Shown here: positions 12,958-26,900 of the stretch, piece by piece
How the letters are laid out: each line of letters begins with the position of its first letter
How positions within the stretch are numbered: position 1 is the stretch's first letter
Assembly: GCF_036417845.1 (NCBI RefSeq)
Contig: NC_089980.1
Span: 131,466,516-131,530,515 of the forward strand
DNA from: Apteryx mantelli
Taxonomy: Eukaryota > Chordata > Aves > Apterygiformes > Apterygidae
DNA length: 64,000 nucleotides
Direction: 5' to 3'
Made by a program: the position numbers and the translations under genes
Notes under the pieces: generated by a model
Database searches by the model: none
What the model was told of the DNA's origin: nothing
The model's input: the letters and a program-made list of their open reading frames with translations, nothing else

Positions 12958-13739
12958 GGCGACAAGCTGTGATAATTTATTTCCTAATTTGGAGAAAATG
13001 TGGAAGAGCCCTGTATTCTTTCCAAACAGCTAGCTGGTTTTTGGTCAGCTTGTAAAGGCTGATTACCTGCCTGTAGTGTCTGAACAGTCTCACCTGTTGC
13101 TCAGTGCTGTAGGCAGCTATTGTGCATTGGTCCAACACCATTAAAACCGGCTTGATCATTGCTTAAGTCTGTGAAGCACACATGTTTTGGGTTAATCCTT
13201 GTTTCTTCACAAGCCATTGCTGTTTTTGCATAACGTAATTTACAGCAAAATTGAAATAGCCTATTAAGGAACAAAAGAAAATGTTTTCCCTAGTACAGAA
13301 ACATATGCAAATGTAAGTAAGAAACAGAGATTTAACATGTTGTATGTTGTGTGAAGAAAAGGGAGAAAATCTTGAATTTGAACATTTCCTGTTTTGAAAT
13401 TGAATGTGCTCAACTTGATTAGCTTAGGATTTTAGAAGAAATTATGTTTTGGGGCTGACTGAGCTTCACCTCTGCTTCTGAGTCCACACATCCTTGGCCT
13501 AAAAGAAGCCTAAAAGCTTCAGCGGGCTTTAAATAAGACCCCTTAAAGCCACAATTTCAGCTTTGCATTGAAGGTCTTTTAATGAAACTACCAAACAAAA
13601 GCAAGCAAAAAATGCAGCTATGTGATGCTAGAATGAACTTTTTTCATGCTGCATCAGACTTTGCGAACTTGTTGAAAGTTATCCTTGTCCCATAAGGCTG
13701 CAAGGGGTTGAACATTAACACGGTAAGGGCTTGTGGCCG

Positions 13740-14930
13740 TGCCCTAGCCCCGGGTGACGGCCGGCGGCAGAGGAGGAGCCGCGGCACTGAAGCGCTCTGG
13801 CGGGTCCGGCGGCAGCGCTGCGCGGGCAGGTCGGGACGGGCAGGGGCAGGGGCCGCGTCCTCGCGCGCCTGGCGGGTCGCACGGTTGGGGGAAACCCTCC
13901 TCGCCCACCTCGCCGTTGAAAGGCCCCGTCGTTCAAAAGGCAGGGGAGCTTTCTGCTTTTGCGTTTCTCCTGCGGGCAGAGCGGCGGGGGCCGCGGCTGC
14001 TCTCCCTCCACAGGGGACCGGCATGGCGGGGGGGGGGGGTTCCCGCCGCGCAGCCGCCGCCGCGATGCCCGCTCCCGAGCCGCCTGGCGGGCGGCGATAG
14101 CGCCGTCGCCCCTCAGGGGCGCTGCGGGCGGGCCGGGCCGGGGGGAGGCCGCCCTGCCCTTCCCTGCCCTTTCCCGCCCCGCGCCGGGGCCCGCAGGTGC
14201 CGCCGCGGGCGGGGGCCCGCTGCGCCATGGCGGGGGCCGGGAGGGACGCCCCGCCGCGCCCCGCCGAGCAGGTAAGGGCCGCGGGTCCGCTCCCCGCTCC
14301 GCCTTCCCGCTTCCGTCTGCCGGCCGGTCACCGTGGGGCGCCCGCTCCCCCCGGGGCGTTGGGGGGGGGGGCTCTGGGGCCGGCCGAGCCCGCCGCGCTG
14401 CGTGAGGAGGGGCCGGGCGGGCGGCGGGTCGCTGCCCTCGGGCGACCGGGAGACCTCGGCTTCGCCCTGCCCGGGCTCGGGGCTCGCCGCGGGGGAGGGC
14501 TCTGGACGGGCGTTTGCCACCGGCGGCGCCCGGCGTCCTGCCGCTGCCCCCTGCCCTCCGCGCTGTGGCGGCCAGCCCCGCCGGCGGGACGCGGACTGCA
14601 GCAAGCCCGAGGGGCCCGGGCTGCTCGGCTTGGGGACCCGGCAGCGGCCGCCGCCGTCGCGCTCCTTGGGCGGCTGGTGCGCGGTCGCCGTCGGAAGAGC
14701 AGAAACATCGGCCGTAGTAAATCCATCTTGGGAGAAAAGCTGGCCCGCAAAGCGGCTCCCCGGGAGCGGCGCTGCCCTCGCTTCTGCGATAAACCCCGGC
14801 GGGCCCTTATCGAGGGGCCCCGGGTCCCGCTCGCTCTTCTCGCCGCTCTGCGGCGGGACGTCGGTTCCCCTCTGGACCCGACTGATAGCGAGCGGCTCGG
14901 ACAAACCGTGCGCGGCTGCACCGCGCCTCT
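13740..14930 (+). promoter_or_regulatory. MFSD2B: CpG island promoter of MFSD2B
   Basis: Base composition changes sharply from AT-rich to very GC-rich with dense CG dinucleotides, then returns to AT-rich after about 14,930. No TATA box is obvious. The island contains the inferred start codon and first splice donor of MFSD2B, so it is read as its promoter, 5' UTR, first exon and start of intron 1. G12 at 14028-14039 and G11 at 14361-14371 may form G-quadruplexes. Long ORFs in several frames on both strands are a by-product of the GC content. The transcription start cannot be placed. Confidence 0.8.
14227..14271 (+). CDS. MFSD2B: MFSD2B exon 1, cytoplasmic N terminus
   Basis: ATG in strong context (gcgccATGg) encodes [15 protein letters not shown], followed by donor gtaagg. 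It ends in phase 0, as exon 2 requires. No in-frame ATG lies upstream. The tail is about 20 residues shorter than in human but similarly rich in Ala, Pro and Arg. Assignment rests on phase, donor, Kozak context and CpG location, not on residue identity. Confidence 0.7.
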
Positions 14931-17900
14931 GTAAGGGTCGTGAAACGCCGTCACGCGTTTGCGGAGCTGCTTTCGGTGCATCTGCTCTCGAGCTTCAAGA
15001 GTTGCTTTTCAAGGTTTCATTAAAAAAAACAAGATGATGTTACGAACACTGCGTTCACTTTCTGTTCTGTTGGGGAAGGGCAAACTTCTAAGCAATGAGA
15101 CGCATGCTTTTAATTTACAAGAGAATTAAAAGTAACTTAAAGGAACTACAGTTGTGTTAGATGCATGAATTTTCTATCACAATGTTTAAACTTACTCTTC
15201 TATTACATATCTCACATATTAAGCTTTACTGGTTTACCCTGGAACAGAATGAGCTTTGACATTAATCCATGTAGCATGTCTAAGTAAAAAAATTTTTCAA
15301 GTTTTTCTGAAAACAGAAAAGAATATAACTAACTTCATCTGACTCTCCTTTCTCTCACCTCCCACCCCCATCCTCTCACATTTCTTCTGAAACTTGTAGA
15401 AGCAATTTAAGGTTGACATAACAGTATTTGACTGCAACACAGAGATCTTGAAACAAAATTGTCATCATAGAGACTTTGAATTTTGCTCCTCATTGAACTA
15501 CTGCCTGCACGTGCAGGTCTAGAGTGCTTTAAGCTTGCTGACAAGCTTGTACAGGTGAAAGCATGATTTCTGCTGCTCAAGGTAGCGCTGCAGCAGGGAA
15601 ATTCAGTCTTCAGAGTCACAGAAAAAGCCTCTGTCGCTTGCTTGTACTCTTCGCTCTCCACAGGTGGTCACACCGCTCTGCGCAAGGGCAGTTTTATCCT
15701 TCTCGAGACGGTTTCTGGTGTCATGCATAGCAATATTGTGCAGTCCCAGCCAAGTCTGGAGGACTTTCTGCTCTAGATCCTTGCAAGGGACAGCTGCCCC
15801 GGGTATCTTACCTAGTTCAACAGTGAGCCTGGAAAGTCAGAAAGCTTTACAGGTACAGAGACCCCCTCTGAGAAGTAAAGCATTTTTCCCAGTGCCTTGC
15901 AGGAAGATGAGGTAGAAAATGCTGACAATAGCAATTAGAGCCTAACTTCAATATGGAGAGTGCTGCTTTTGGGAAGAAGACACCTGAAAGAATGTAAAGC
16001 AGAGTCTGAATAATTATTTCACAGGAGATATTCTCGGGATACTAAATGAAATTACCAGGCAACAGCTTCAAAAGAAAGTGGAGTTTCCCTTCACAGTCCA
16101 TGTCTTTCAGCTATAGACTGCTGATGTCACTGCTATAATATATGACGGCTAAAAGTACAAATGAGTTCAAAAAAGAATTCGGCCGAATAAATGGAGAGTA
16201 AGTATTAAACACAGCGATTGGGATGTAATCTCCACTCGTGGACGTTCATGAGCTGCTGATGGTCTGTGGATCTAACTGGACAGGACACCTCTATACAGTG
16301 TCCTCTTCTTCAGGCACCCTCTGCCAGAGGCAGGCTGCTGCTCCAGGTGGAAACGTGGTCTAACCAGGTGCGGTGGGTGATGGGGTTTCTTTCTCTTCAC
16401 TTACTGCACTTTTCTTGGTGGAGAGACATATCCTTATTTTATGGGTGGGACACAGGGCACTTGAACTGAGCTTCTCTTTAAGTTGCATCGTCAGACCTAC
16501 AAGAACACTCCTAAGGATATAAAAAGTAAAAAAAAGGCACTTTGCCTCATTGGTAGCTTGGCCTTAATTAGGATCCAAAATTGCTCAGACTAGGGGTTAA
16601 TTGCTGGATTCCTGGTTTCTAAACTGTCCTCTTCTGCGCAGGCGTGCTACCAGGCAAAGCACAGTGCTGGGGAAGGAGGGCAGGAGTACAACAGCCTGTT
16701 CCAATCCTTCGTCTGACATTGATTTTCCAATTGCTTTGCATTTATTTCCTTCTCGCGTAGCTGGGTTATGGCTTCACAACTCATCTCCGGGAAGGATGGG
16801 TGAAGATTGTTCACACAGGAGTTTAAACAAGCCAACCTCCCTATAAGTAATAGCTCTTTTAGTGAACACAAACAGAATCTGATAGCTCATTTTATTCAGG
16901 TAATAATGTCCATAAACAGCATTAGTCGCAGGTGAAAACTTCCATTAACCACTGCTGTGGCCAAAATATCACCTCAGTTTGAAGGTGATCTGGGAGTGTG
17001 GTTCAGAAGGTAGCGGAGCAGCATCCTGGAGGGGCGGGAATCTCAATGAGACTTTTTCAAAAAACCTAAGTGTGTTAGGATTGTAAATTTGCTAACTGTG
17101 AAACTGCCTTTAAAGCCAGGCAAACTGCCTACAGCCTGTAAGTTCAGATCTTGGTTTACTGTTTCCTGTACCACAGCTTTATATTTTTTAATTATTCCAG
17201 TTCTTAAGAACTTAACATTCCTTGTGTTATAAAAATATTCTGAAATGGTGTATATTATACTGAGCCATTAGTCTTTGCTGTGGTATTGTGGTCTTTTTAC
17301 CGGTTTTGCTCTGACAAAGTGTGTCTTGTGACTGTTTGCCAGTGTCTTTTTTCCTGGAAGGAAGAGAATTGCCAAGCAGTAGCAGCAAGGCCGGCTGCGG
17401 CGGTGACGTTTAGGAGCCAGGGCCCTGACGCTGCTCGCTTAGGCAAAATCCCGGGAGCCTCCCCTGGAGAGGGTGCACGCCTGGTAAGGCTAGGGGGCTG
17501 TGCACGTCGTTAGGTCGGTAGTAAGAGATGTAATTAGCCTGAGAGTTTTTGTTCCTTCTCTGTCGAAAGAGAACAACAAAAGAGGGCCGGTACTGGCGCT
17601 CGCTTGTTCGCACCCGCGCAGATAAAGCAGTTCAAAGGAGAGCAACCGGGTGATGAAAGGCTCTGCCGGGCAGTCTGACATTTATCAAAACTCCGTTACG
17701 TAGTAAAGATGACGGTGATTAGTACATTACCTAACTTCTGGAAACTAAAAGTATCAGAATGTTATCATTGCGTTGAGTCTCATTACCATATCTCTATTTT
17801 ATCCTGGTCTAATGTAAGAATTAAGGGCTTGTGCATTCAGTTCAGAGAGAGGGCAGACCTGGGAGTATTGCTGCTCCTTTCCATGTTTTCTGCTTCCTCC

Positions 17901-20900
17901 TGATACCAATCTTTAAAGAAGGACTGAATATAAGTGTTACAGTTCTCGGAAGTCTTAATTTCAGCTGGATATGTTGTCCCTTTGCAAGGAATACAAGATT
18001 AATGTAGGGTCATTTTCTTCCTATTTTTTCAGTTATACTTCATGAAACAAACTCTGAGCTTTTTAAGTCTTTCTAGTATTCTGGAACTTTTACTATTAGA
18101 AAACAGTGTTCCTTGTTGGAATTTCTATTAGACTCCACAAGTTTTTGTCTCTAAATTATGATTATTAAACCCTATTTTCAGGTTTAATCTTCCTCTTATT
18201 TGGTAGTTCTATTAAAGAATACTGTTGCATGCTTATAGCACTTTTCTACCACATATCAAAAAGCAATTGCGAAAGCATAATTTTGCAAAATTTTCAAAAC
18301 ACGCCTTCAGTGATTTAGAGTCCTTCCTAAGTAGGACTTCGGCCGCAAAATCACTTTGTGGAATTTCCCTATTATGTCAATTTTCACTGTTTGAAAAATG
18401 AAGACATAGAAAGTCAAGTGACTTTGTCAAGACCACATCAGCATTTCATGGAAAAGTGAGCAAGGAATGGGGCACAAATCTTTGGAGTCTGTTTGGACAC
18501 TTGACTGCAGAAATTCCTCTCCTCTCTGAATGTTGTCTAATTGCAACGGTATGAGAGTATATGTTGATTATTATGGTCCGAAAGATAACCATAAGAAAGT
18601 TTTCCAACATTTTTTCAAATCTGAATTAAACATCCAAAGACAAAGCCAGGCCCAGAATATGGTATAACAGAATGTGCACTTCTTTGCTGCTTCTTACCTG
18701 TTTGTAGACTTGATCACAAAACTGTTCTTTTGTAATAGCTTGTGACAAGTTGATAAACCTGGGTTCCGTTGTAGGAACACTGTGATCTGGTTTTCAGGGG
18801 CTCAGGTAAGGAACGAAAATTAAAAGACCAAAGCAAAGGACACCCAAATGCCCATTGGTGTTGAGGGCATATGAACGCGTTAGTGGAAAACTTGATTTTT
18901 AGTTGAATATCTGAATTTGTGTTAACCTTAGACTTTAACCATAAGACTTTTGTAACTTTTTATCTTTTTACCTTAGCTTTTTTTCACCTTGTCTTTCTCA
19001 TTATTTGTTCTGTTTCGGGTCGGACAGGAATACAGGCTCTCGGTTTGCAGCAAGCTATGCTACGCAATAGGAGGTGCCCCAAATCAAGTGGCAGGGAGTG
19101 CTGCTGCTTTCTTCCTGCAGATCTACCTCCTAGACATAGCCCATGTAAGTAGCACAAGAAACCTTTACCTCAATTCTGATGTAATCAACAATTTAACTTC
19201 TCTAGAACTAATACTGATAAATTAGCTAGTTAAGCTTTTAAACTGTCTTGTTATCATCACCTTTAGCTGTTCAGCATCCTGAAAGTTGCATAAACATGTC
19301 CAGAAAGAGGGATTTTTTTTCACTAGTTTTGTTTCTGACTTGAAGTGGCCATCGTTTGCTTTTAGTTTGGGATCATCAGCAGAGCTCTTGGAACTCCAGA
19401 GCTCACACACTTGCAGAAACAAGAAAATGTGGTTCTTGCTTTCAAGGATCAAAGAGTCTAAGATATGAGACGTGAAACATTAATAGAAGTTTCTGTTCAT
19501 TCAGACTACAGCCTGGTCAAAAATCCCTGCAGTTGGGTCCAGTAGTCAACATAATTTCACGTCAATTTTATTTGGTTTGGCTAGGATAATTCTTCTTTGC
19601 AAAGAAAGCTGAGTAATCCTTCCTGAAGGTTCTTCACTTCCAGTCTGTGGCTTTCTGGTACAGAAGCAGACCTGGTAAAACAAAGCAGCAGGAGTCATCC
19701 CATTCATCTGACTTTCAGCTGCTCCAGCTAGAGTCCAGGGTAGCAGAGGAACAAAGAAAACGAATCCATAAGCAATTTTGACTGGTTTGGATTGTCTTCT
19801 GTGTCTGTGTGGTAACTAGGTGGGATAGACAAAGTAGTATAGGAGAGAAAAAAGGCAGGGAACAAAAGGATTTTAGGGAGATGAGGCCAGATTGCAGGGG
19901 CTGTGAGAACAGCTGCTGCTGAAACTACATGAGTGGATTTCAGCACTGACTGTTTCATTTGCTGGAAGGAACAGGAGGTCCTGGAGCAGATATAAATACC
20001 CATTTGCTATCTGAGATGTAGAAAGACAGAATGAGTATATCATGACTTGGGGGTAGGCGGGGGCAGGGGAGTGGAGATGTCCAAAAGTTTGGGTTTATAT
20101 TTTTCCTATGGAAGTCTGATACCAGAAGCTGAGGTTATAAAAGAAACACCAAATCTTGTGAGTCGCTTGATAGATTCTCAGGCTTTGGCACCACGGTATG
20201 GTTGGCGTTGAAAGCTGTCAAGTTCTTAAATGTCTTGTTGAGACCAAAGTCACGGGATCTAGAAGAGGGACCAATTTTGGAGAGCAGCTTCAAAGGTGGC
20301 AAGGGGGCGGTGCGGAGTGTGAGAGCTGAGGATGGAAGAGGGAGTTTCTTGGAGACGCAGCAGGAGATGGATGCAGCTCTGGCTGCAGCTATTTCACACT
20401 TACTTCAAGGGTGGCAGTACAAGGCAATGGAGATAATGAAGGATGAACTGGATGAAAAAGACACTAACACAGTTTTCCCAATGTGCTCATAAATAGGGGA
20501 ATTTCCCAGTCTTCTGCTTGTTCACAGAAATTGAATATTCGTGAAGCTAAGGGCTGTTTATTTCTTTATGTGTGTTTGTAAAGTGTCCAGCAAGCTGGGG
20601 TCTCATTCTTGCTTCTCTCTGGGCACTGCCTAAATAAATGACATAATAATAATTCTTTTTTTTTTTGTTAGTAAGATCCTCTTACTGAAACAGTAATTTT
20701 GCTTGACATTTGTAGTAATACACTTACTACTTCATAAAAGGGCTTAATTATTTCTTCCTTGATGGTTTAGTCATTCCCCAAAGTAATCCTGCATGACAGG
20801 ATTCATTTCAAGGCCTCTCCAACAGATCTGAATTCCCATGTTTTTTTTCCACATATTTTTAGGGTAGAGTATGTCATTACCTGGAATTAATTCTCGTCCT

Positions 20901-23900
20901 CTTAGAGGGCAAAACTGATTCAGCTGTTCCTTAGAGATTGTGAAACTCATGTGTGTAATCCTTCGTACATAATCTATACCCCTTCTAAGAAAATATATTT
21001 GTATTCATCTTCTGTAGCTTATAGTTATTCTGTTTGAATTCCATGTTTCATCTAAATTACTGGTATAAACTAGTGACATATTTATATAACGCCAAACCAC
21101 ACGGAATCCTTGAGTCAAATTACTAGAAAACACCAAAAAATTCAATAATAGGGTCCTGTCCTTTATTCCTTTCAAGATGGGTGAGTTTGGCATATTTTAT
21201 CTTGTATTTTATTACCACCTAGAAGCTGCTGGCACTGGGGCTGACAGACACAGTCTAGATTTAGGGGCAACAGCAGACTGTTCTGGGGCAGAGCCCAGTG
21301 CCCATGCCATGTGCAGCAGTGGGATGCTTGGAGAGGCGCTGTCATTGCCTGCTAGCATACCATTCCCAGCGCTTCCCTGTCTATCAGCTTTCTAGGGTAG
21401 GGTACGTGTCTTGGAGCTGGTAGCGTCAGGAAGATTGGCTACTCCTGCAGTCTCACCTAATTTGAGCTAAAATTTAACAAACGTGATTACAAAAGTGAAC
21501 AGTATCTGCCTTTTAAAAAGGTCATCCGAGATATTTCAGAGATTATTGCTTCTTTCTTTCTTCTCTGAGGGAGCACTGACGGAAAGGTCTGCAGATAGGG
21601 GACTTGCACCACCTGGAAGCTATGTGACACTTCCCGGGAGATAATAAGCTCTACAGAAAAGCAGAGAAAACTGGCTCAAGCTTGGTGTTTTATCAGCTGC
21701 ATTCACCAGGCTCTCAGCTAGGCTGGAGCACTGTCAGCATGAAAGAGCATACAGACAAAGGGGTTTTTGGCTCCTGCTGCTGTTTAAGTCCAATAGGCTG
21801 CTTCAGCAATCTGTATTTTGGGAGTTTTTTAAGAGAATTAATTTGAGGAACATTCATGATTATATAGATTTCAATGACTCTTTGCAAGCCTCTACTTTGG
21901 TGACATGGACTTGGCACTTACAGGAGAACCGACCTCTTTTTTTAGCCACTGTCTGATTTGAATTCCTAAGCTCTCTACAGATATACATAGAAATAAATGT
22001 ATTGCCCCAGATAAGCTGTAATTCTATATATGCACTTAAGTATGGACTTTCCAGGTTAACTTCAGAGTTTTTTTCCACTTGGCTATTTTATTTGTATGTT
22101 ACGTGGGAACATTTTTCAGGTGTGATTTGTTGGACTTGTACTGACAGCTTTGATTTGAGCAGCTGTGCGTTACGCAGTTCACTTGTCACAGTTCAGTTCT
22201 GGGTGGATGCAGGTTTGCTATGCTCTAACTTCTTCCATAGCCACGTGCCACCAGTTGGCAGCCTTGTTGGCAATCTCAGGAGATGAAAAAGCCTGAATTC
22301 ATGTAAACAGCTACCTCTGCTTTTGTCTAGTTCTGGTCGAGGTAAAGATCTGGAAATGGGGCTGTGTGGGGAATAAAGTGAGGGGAAAGTTAGAGAGGAG
22401 CTCTATCTGCTTTTATGGCTAAAACAAGAACTTTAGTTACCTGGGCTCCTCTATTTGTCTCCTTTTCCTAGTTCTAAATATATCCATAATTTCTTCTTCC
22501 TTGCAGTTTTCCCCTCCGATCCTTTCTTGCACAGTGCCTGTCTTGATGTCTCATTTATTTGCTATGGGAAGCCAATAGTGTAACCAATAGTAATTTCTTT
22601 GACAGCAGCAGACATGTTTTGTAAATGACTATTACTCTTTAAAACACTGAGATTCTTTCTGGAAAGTTGCTTTTTGCTGTTTCATTGTGTTGTGAAACAA
22701 TGGCCCTTGTTTAGAGTCCTGTGTCTGTACTTTCAGATTACTCCATTTCATGCCTCTTTGGTGCTGTTCATTGGCAGAGCCTCAGGTGCAGTTACTGATC
22801 CTGTTGCTGGCTTTTTTATTAGCAAAAGCAGATGGACAAAAATTGGCCGTCTCATGCCTTGGTAAGCAGAAATATGTGCGTATATTTACATATATATATA
22901 TATGAATATTTTTTGTGTGAGTGCTGTAATCATACATTCATTTCATTCGATTAAACTATATTTTTCCTTGCCTGTTTCCCAGACAAGAGTGATCATATTA
23001 ATTCTACCTATATAAAATTGAAAAGAAAAATTCCCATGCCATTTATTTCTCTTTAACTTGTTCTTCTGTGAAAACATACAAGAGATTTTCAGCCACTGGA
23101 GAAACAAACAAACGAATGCAAGACACTGTGTTGTTTTGTTAAGCCAATCCGGAATCTCGGATCTAGAACCTTCTTGAATTCGGTGCTGAATTTTCATCTC
23201 TGTCTAGATTCTTTTTGGTCTGATTTTTATCGTGCTCTGGATTCTGTGTTAAAAGGGGTTTTAGTCCCTCCCTCACCTGCTCCACAAAGTTGGACGTTGT
23301 TTCTACCTGTGTCCTAGGGTGTCTTCCCTTCTCGCACCAGCCTTCCAGGAGCTCCCTTCACTTAAATTCTCTAGGCCCCCCTACAGTTCAGTAAGGCATG
23401 TGTGCATACGTGTGGCGCAGATGCGACACCACCGCTGGTTCAAGGCCCCAGTAACTAGCACGGCCCAAGCAGTCTGTTTCATCCTTCCTTATAGCAGTCA
23501 TTCTGCTCCTGCTTAAGTCCTATTGGTCAAAATACTTAATTAGAAAATCACCACAGCTTTTATCAAAGAACGAGATGCTGTAAGATTTTGATCAGCGTTG
23601 TTATTAGGCACAGATTTCCTTATCCCTCACGTGCGCTCTGGCTCAGATGATTTTTGTGTCCAGGAGAAGCTGCATGACAAGTAACACTTGTCCATATGCT
23701 GTCCATGTGCTGTAAGGAGGGGACAGAGGAATGAAATGAGAATTGGGAAGGGATGGTCCCTGTTAGAAGAACCCAAGCTTATCTGTGCTATAGGGAGTTC
23801 ATTTGTTGGTTTTTTTTTCATTTTAAAAGTCAAGGGGAGACTGAGTAGTTTGCAATTAGGGAGTCTTTCTTCACTGGTTTATCTCTTATACTGTAAGGAT

Positions 23901-26900
23901 ATGCTGTCAGATATTTTAATTAGTGGCTTTCATCTACTTCATCCATTAATATCCCAAAACTTGATTCACAACTGAAATCTAGGAGTAAACATGTGGTACC
24001 CTGAGTGAAGCAATCAACTTGTTGTGAAAAATAAGCCCCCTTCCTTAGCTGGTGGTTATCTTGCTGTGGTGTGGCTGTAGGGCTACAAAAACTTCTTTGT
24101 GGGCAGCTTATATCTGACAAAGAATAGGAGGCAGATATGTGTTGGAAGCAGACTGAGATCAGCTGTTCGTGGCCCCAGCAGGAGCAAGACCTTCAGATCA
24201 AAGTTAAGGGTTTTGTCAGGAGCCCTGTAGGAAAAGGGGAGCTGCTGCCACTTTGCTGTTTCTCTTTTCTGGATTGGGTTTGTAGCCCTGTCAATGGAGC
24301 ATTTTTTCATGAGCACTGAATTAACTGAGTAAAGAGATTATTCAAAAAGAAAATCATGGCATGTTTATAGCAATTGCTAGCAATTGCCCTTAGCTCTATT
24401 CTGATGCTTCCCCCCCCGCCCCCAGTTCTCTGAAAATACTGCAAATACTCCGTGTTTAGATCGGTGTTAGGATAACTCCCATTCTAGCTTAAGTGTGAGT
24501 TTATCAGTCCTTTGCACTGCAAACCGACTGCTGTACAACTTGCACTTCTTACAGGAAGAGCACTTATCTATCCCTGCCTTTAATATCCGCTCATCAAACA
24601 ACTGTCTTCTTTTCAGAAGGATTTCTTCTATGTAGAATGCTTAAGATGCATAACCAGATATTGACATAAAAGACACAAACCTGGTTAAATTTTTTGTCGA
24701 AGGGGATAATAGCAGACAGAGATTCAGAAAAGCTCTCAAAACTCACTGAAATTAGTGAGGAAAAGAAAACATGTGGAAAGAGGAGGGAAGGAGGGAGGAA
24801 TATTACTAAGAGAGTTATTGCTGAAGAGATGCACAAAAACTGACTATGAAGAACTTTATTGTGGACGCTATATCGGAACATGTGTCTGGAAAAGCTCACA
24901 CTTTTGGAGAAGAAGGTAGATTGCCTGAGATGTATTAGAATTATACCTTTATTTGTGTCTTCCATTGCTGACCAGCTATGAATGAACTGTGGCCTGGAAA
25001 CTGGAGAGCCAGAGAATACCAGAACCTGGCGCTTTCCTTGCTCTTCCACACATTCAGCTCCCAGCGCTGCTGTCCATCCCCACAGAGCAGTACGGGAAAG
25101 CCATTGTTTTACTAAACTAACTACCCACATTACTCTTTTGTATTCCACGTTTTTCGTTCACGATTGCAAAAGAATCAGCTGACCCCTGGTGTCAGTAGTG
25201 CTGTTGTGAGGGGATTAATGTTTTCTCTTTTACATGTTTGGATTTTTTTTTTTGTTGGGTCTTGGTCATCCAATTACATTGTTTAATATATGATGTGCAA
25301 GAATATGGGAGAGTTCTGGTGCTACTGCACGTCAGGCTTCTGGGAAATAGTTGCCCTGATCACTTCTTCCATATCATGGAGTTGGAAAAGTGTTGTTTAC
25401 CTGAAATCATTTTTAGACTAGTGTAAATTGAATTGTTGCTTCCTGGCAAGATCTTGAATTTAAGTTTTCATGGTCCTTTTTTAAGCCACCTTCTTCCCTA
25501 GGAGTTGATGCTTTTATATTTGGAGTGATTAGGAATTTGGCTGTTGAGTTAAAAGGAACAAATTTGACCATAGGGTATTATATACCAGAGCAGATGCAGA
25601 CCACAGGAACTTTTGAATTTAGCTGTCCATTACCTTTTATGCTATTTTCAGCATTTTTGAGTGTATCAACATATTTGCACTTGTTTAAAGTAGCAGTGAA
25701 GAGGCTAAGTTGAGAGGAAAATCAAAGGCATTAAAACTGGAAGAGGGAATCCTTGGTAGTAAGTAGGGTCATGTAAAAATTGCTGAAGCATGTTATGATG
25801 TGTTTTAATAGGGCCCAGTTTTCAATGGGGCTTTCTAACAAAGGCGCAGTCCAAGACATGTGGACTAAGGACTGGCACTGCAGTTATTACCAGTACAGTA
25901 TATGTGCAGGGCAATTTGTTCTGTTCTAACTAGGATATTAATTTAAGTAAGCATAGCTCTTTTCCTTCAGATTTGCTGTTTGACTGTCTTTTTTTCCATT
26001 TTATAGAAGTACCGGTTTATATTTTGTATTAATTTGTGCATTTAATGCATGCTAAAATTTAATATTTAAAATCATGTCATGTATTTACAAAAACTGCACA
26101 TAAATTGCATTGTATCGATTATCAGCAGGAAAATTGAATATACATTGCTATCATTGCGTTGAGATTGTTGATGTGTGTTGATCTTCTTTGCAGGATGCTG
26201 GCATGTACACCCTTCACAGTAGTGTCCTATTTTTTCATGTGGTACCTGCCTCCTTTTGTAGCAGGAAGAGTTGCATGGTACCTGACTTTCTATTGCCTTT
26301 TCCAAGCACTGACCACAGTAAGTAGATTACAGTTCATGATGCTCTCAGCAGTAGCATGCTCTTGTTTTCTGTCTATATTACTGTATTCTGACTTAGTAAA
26401 TTGAGGTTTGTCAGTGCTCACCTTATATTTTGACTTCCAGTGAGTTTTAAAGGAAAGGCAGATGTCCCTTTATCAAACTCTCTGCTAGCTGACGGTTTCT
26501 GCCCACAGCTTCTGCCTGATGACCTGCTATTTCAGCCAGATTACCTCCAGTCACTTTAATTGGCAGTTGAGGCTAAGGCTGGTGACTTAAAAGCGTCTGA
26601 AAAGCATGCACAAGAAAGGGTAGCGTATTTCACCTGAAGGCCAGTAGCACACATTTGGGGATAGATAGTGACATAAACCATTTCAGCTTTCCGCAAAATT
26701 AATATGCTGCCCTAGGTAATCAGCTCATTGCTGAACAGATCAGCAGGGACATTCAGATTCCTAAGTCTCACTTAGACATCTGACTTCTCATAACTTCTAT
26801 TTTTGGTGGCGGTTTAGAAGGCCAAATAGGTCTGTGGCTCTTGTTCTGGTGTTTTGACTCAAGGTGGAAGGCAATGAAAAGTAAGAGTTCCAGATCTGAA

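Larger units (their letters stand above)
10622..13739 (+). other. UBXN2A 3' UTR and intergenic gap to MFSD2B
   Basis: The start must be UBXN2A 3' UTR, but I see no canonical AATAAA in this gap. An ATTAAA at 13140-13145 is a possible weak poly(A) signal, so the transcript end cannot be placed. The gap also holds C14 and A13 runs and is otherwise AT-rich. No gene is recognised. Confidence 0.6.

Noticed and set aside
13644-15037. Several ORFs of 130-263 codons on both strands within the CpG island
   Set aside because: They overlap in nearly every frame, are Ala/Gly/Pro/Arg-rich and are explained by the lack of AT-rich stop codons in GC-rich DNA. Only the short ATG-to-donor exon at 14227-14271 has phase and splice support.
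20202-20492. 96-codon ORF in MFSD2B intron 2
   Set aside because: It starts with TTG, lacks splice context and shows no recognisable domain, and the flanking exons already join in phase without it.
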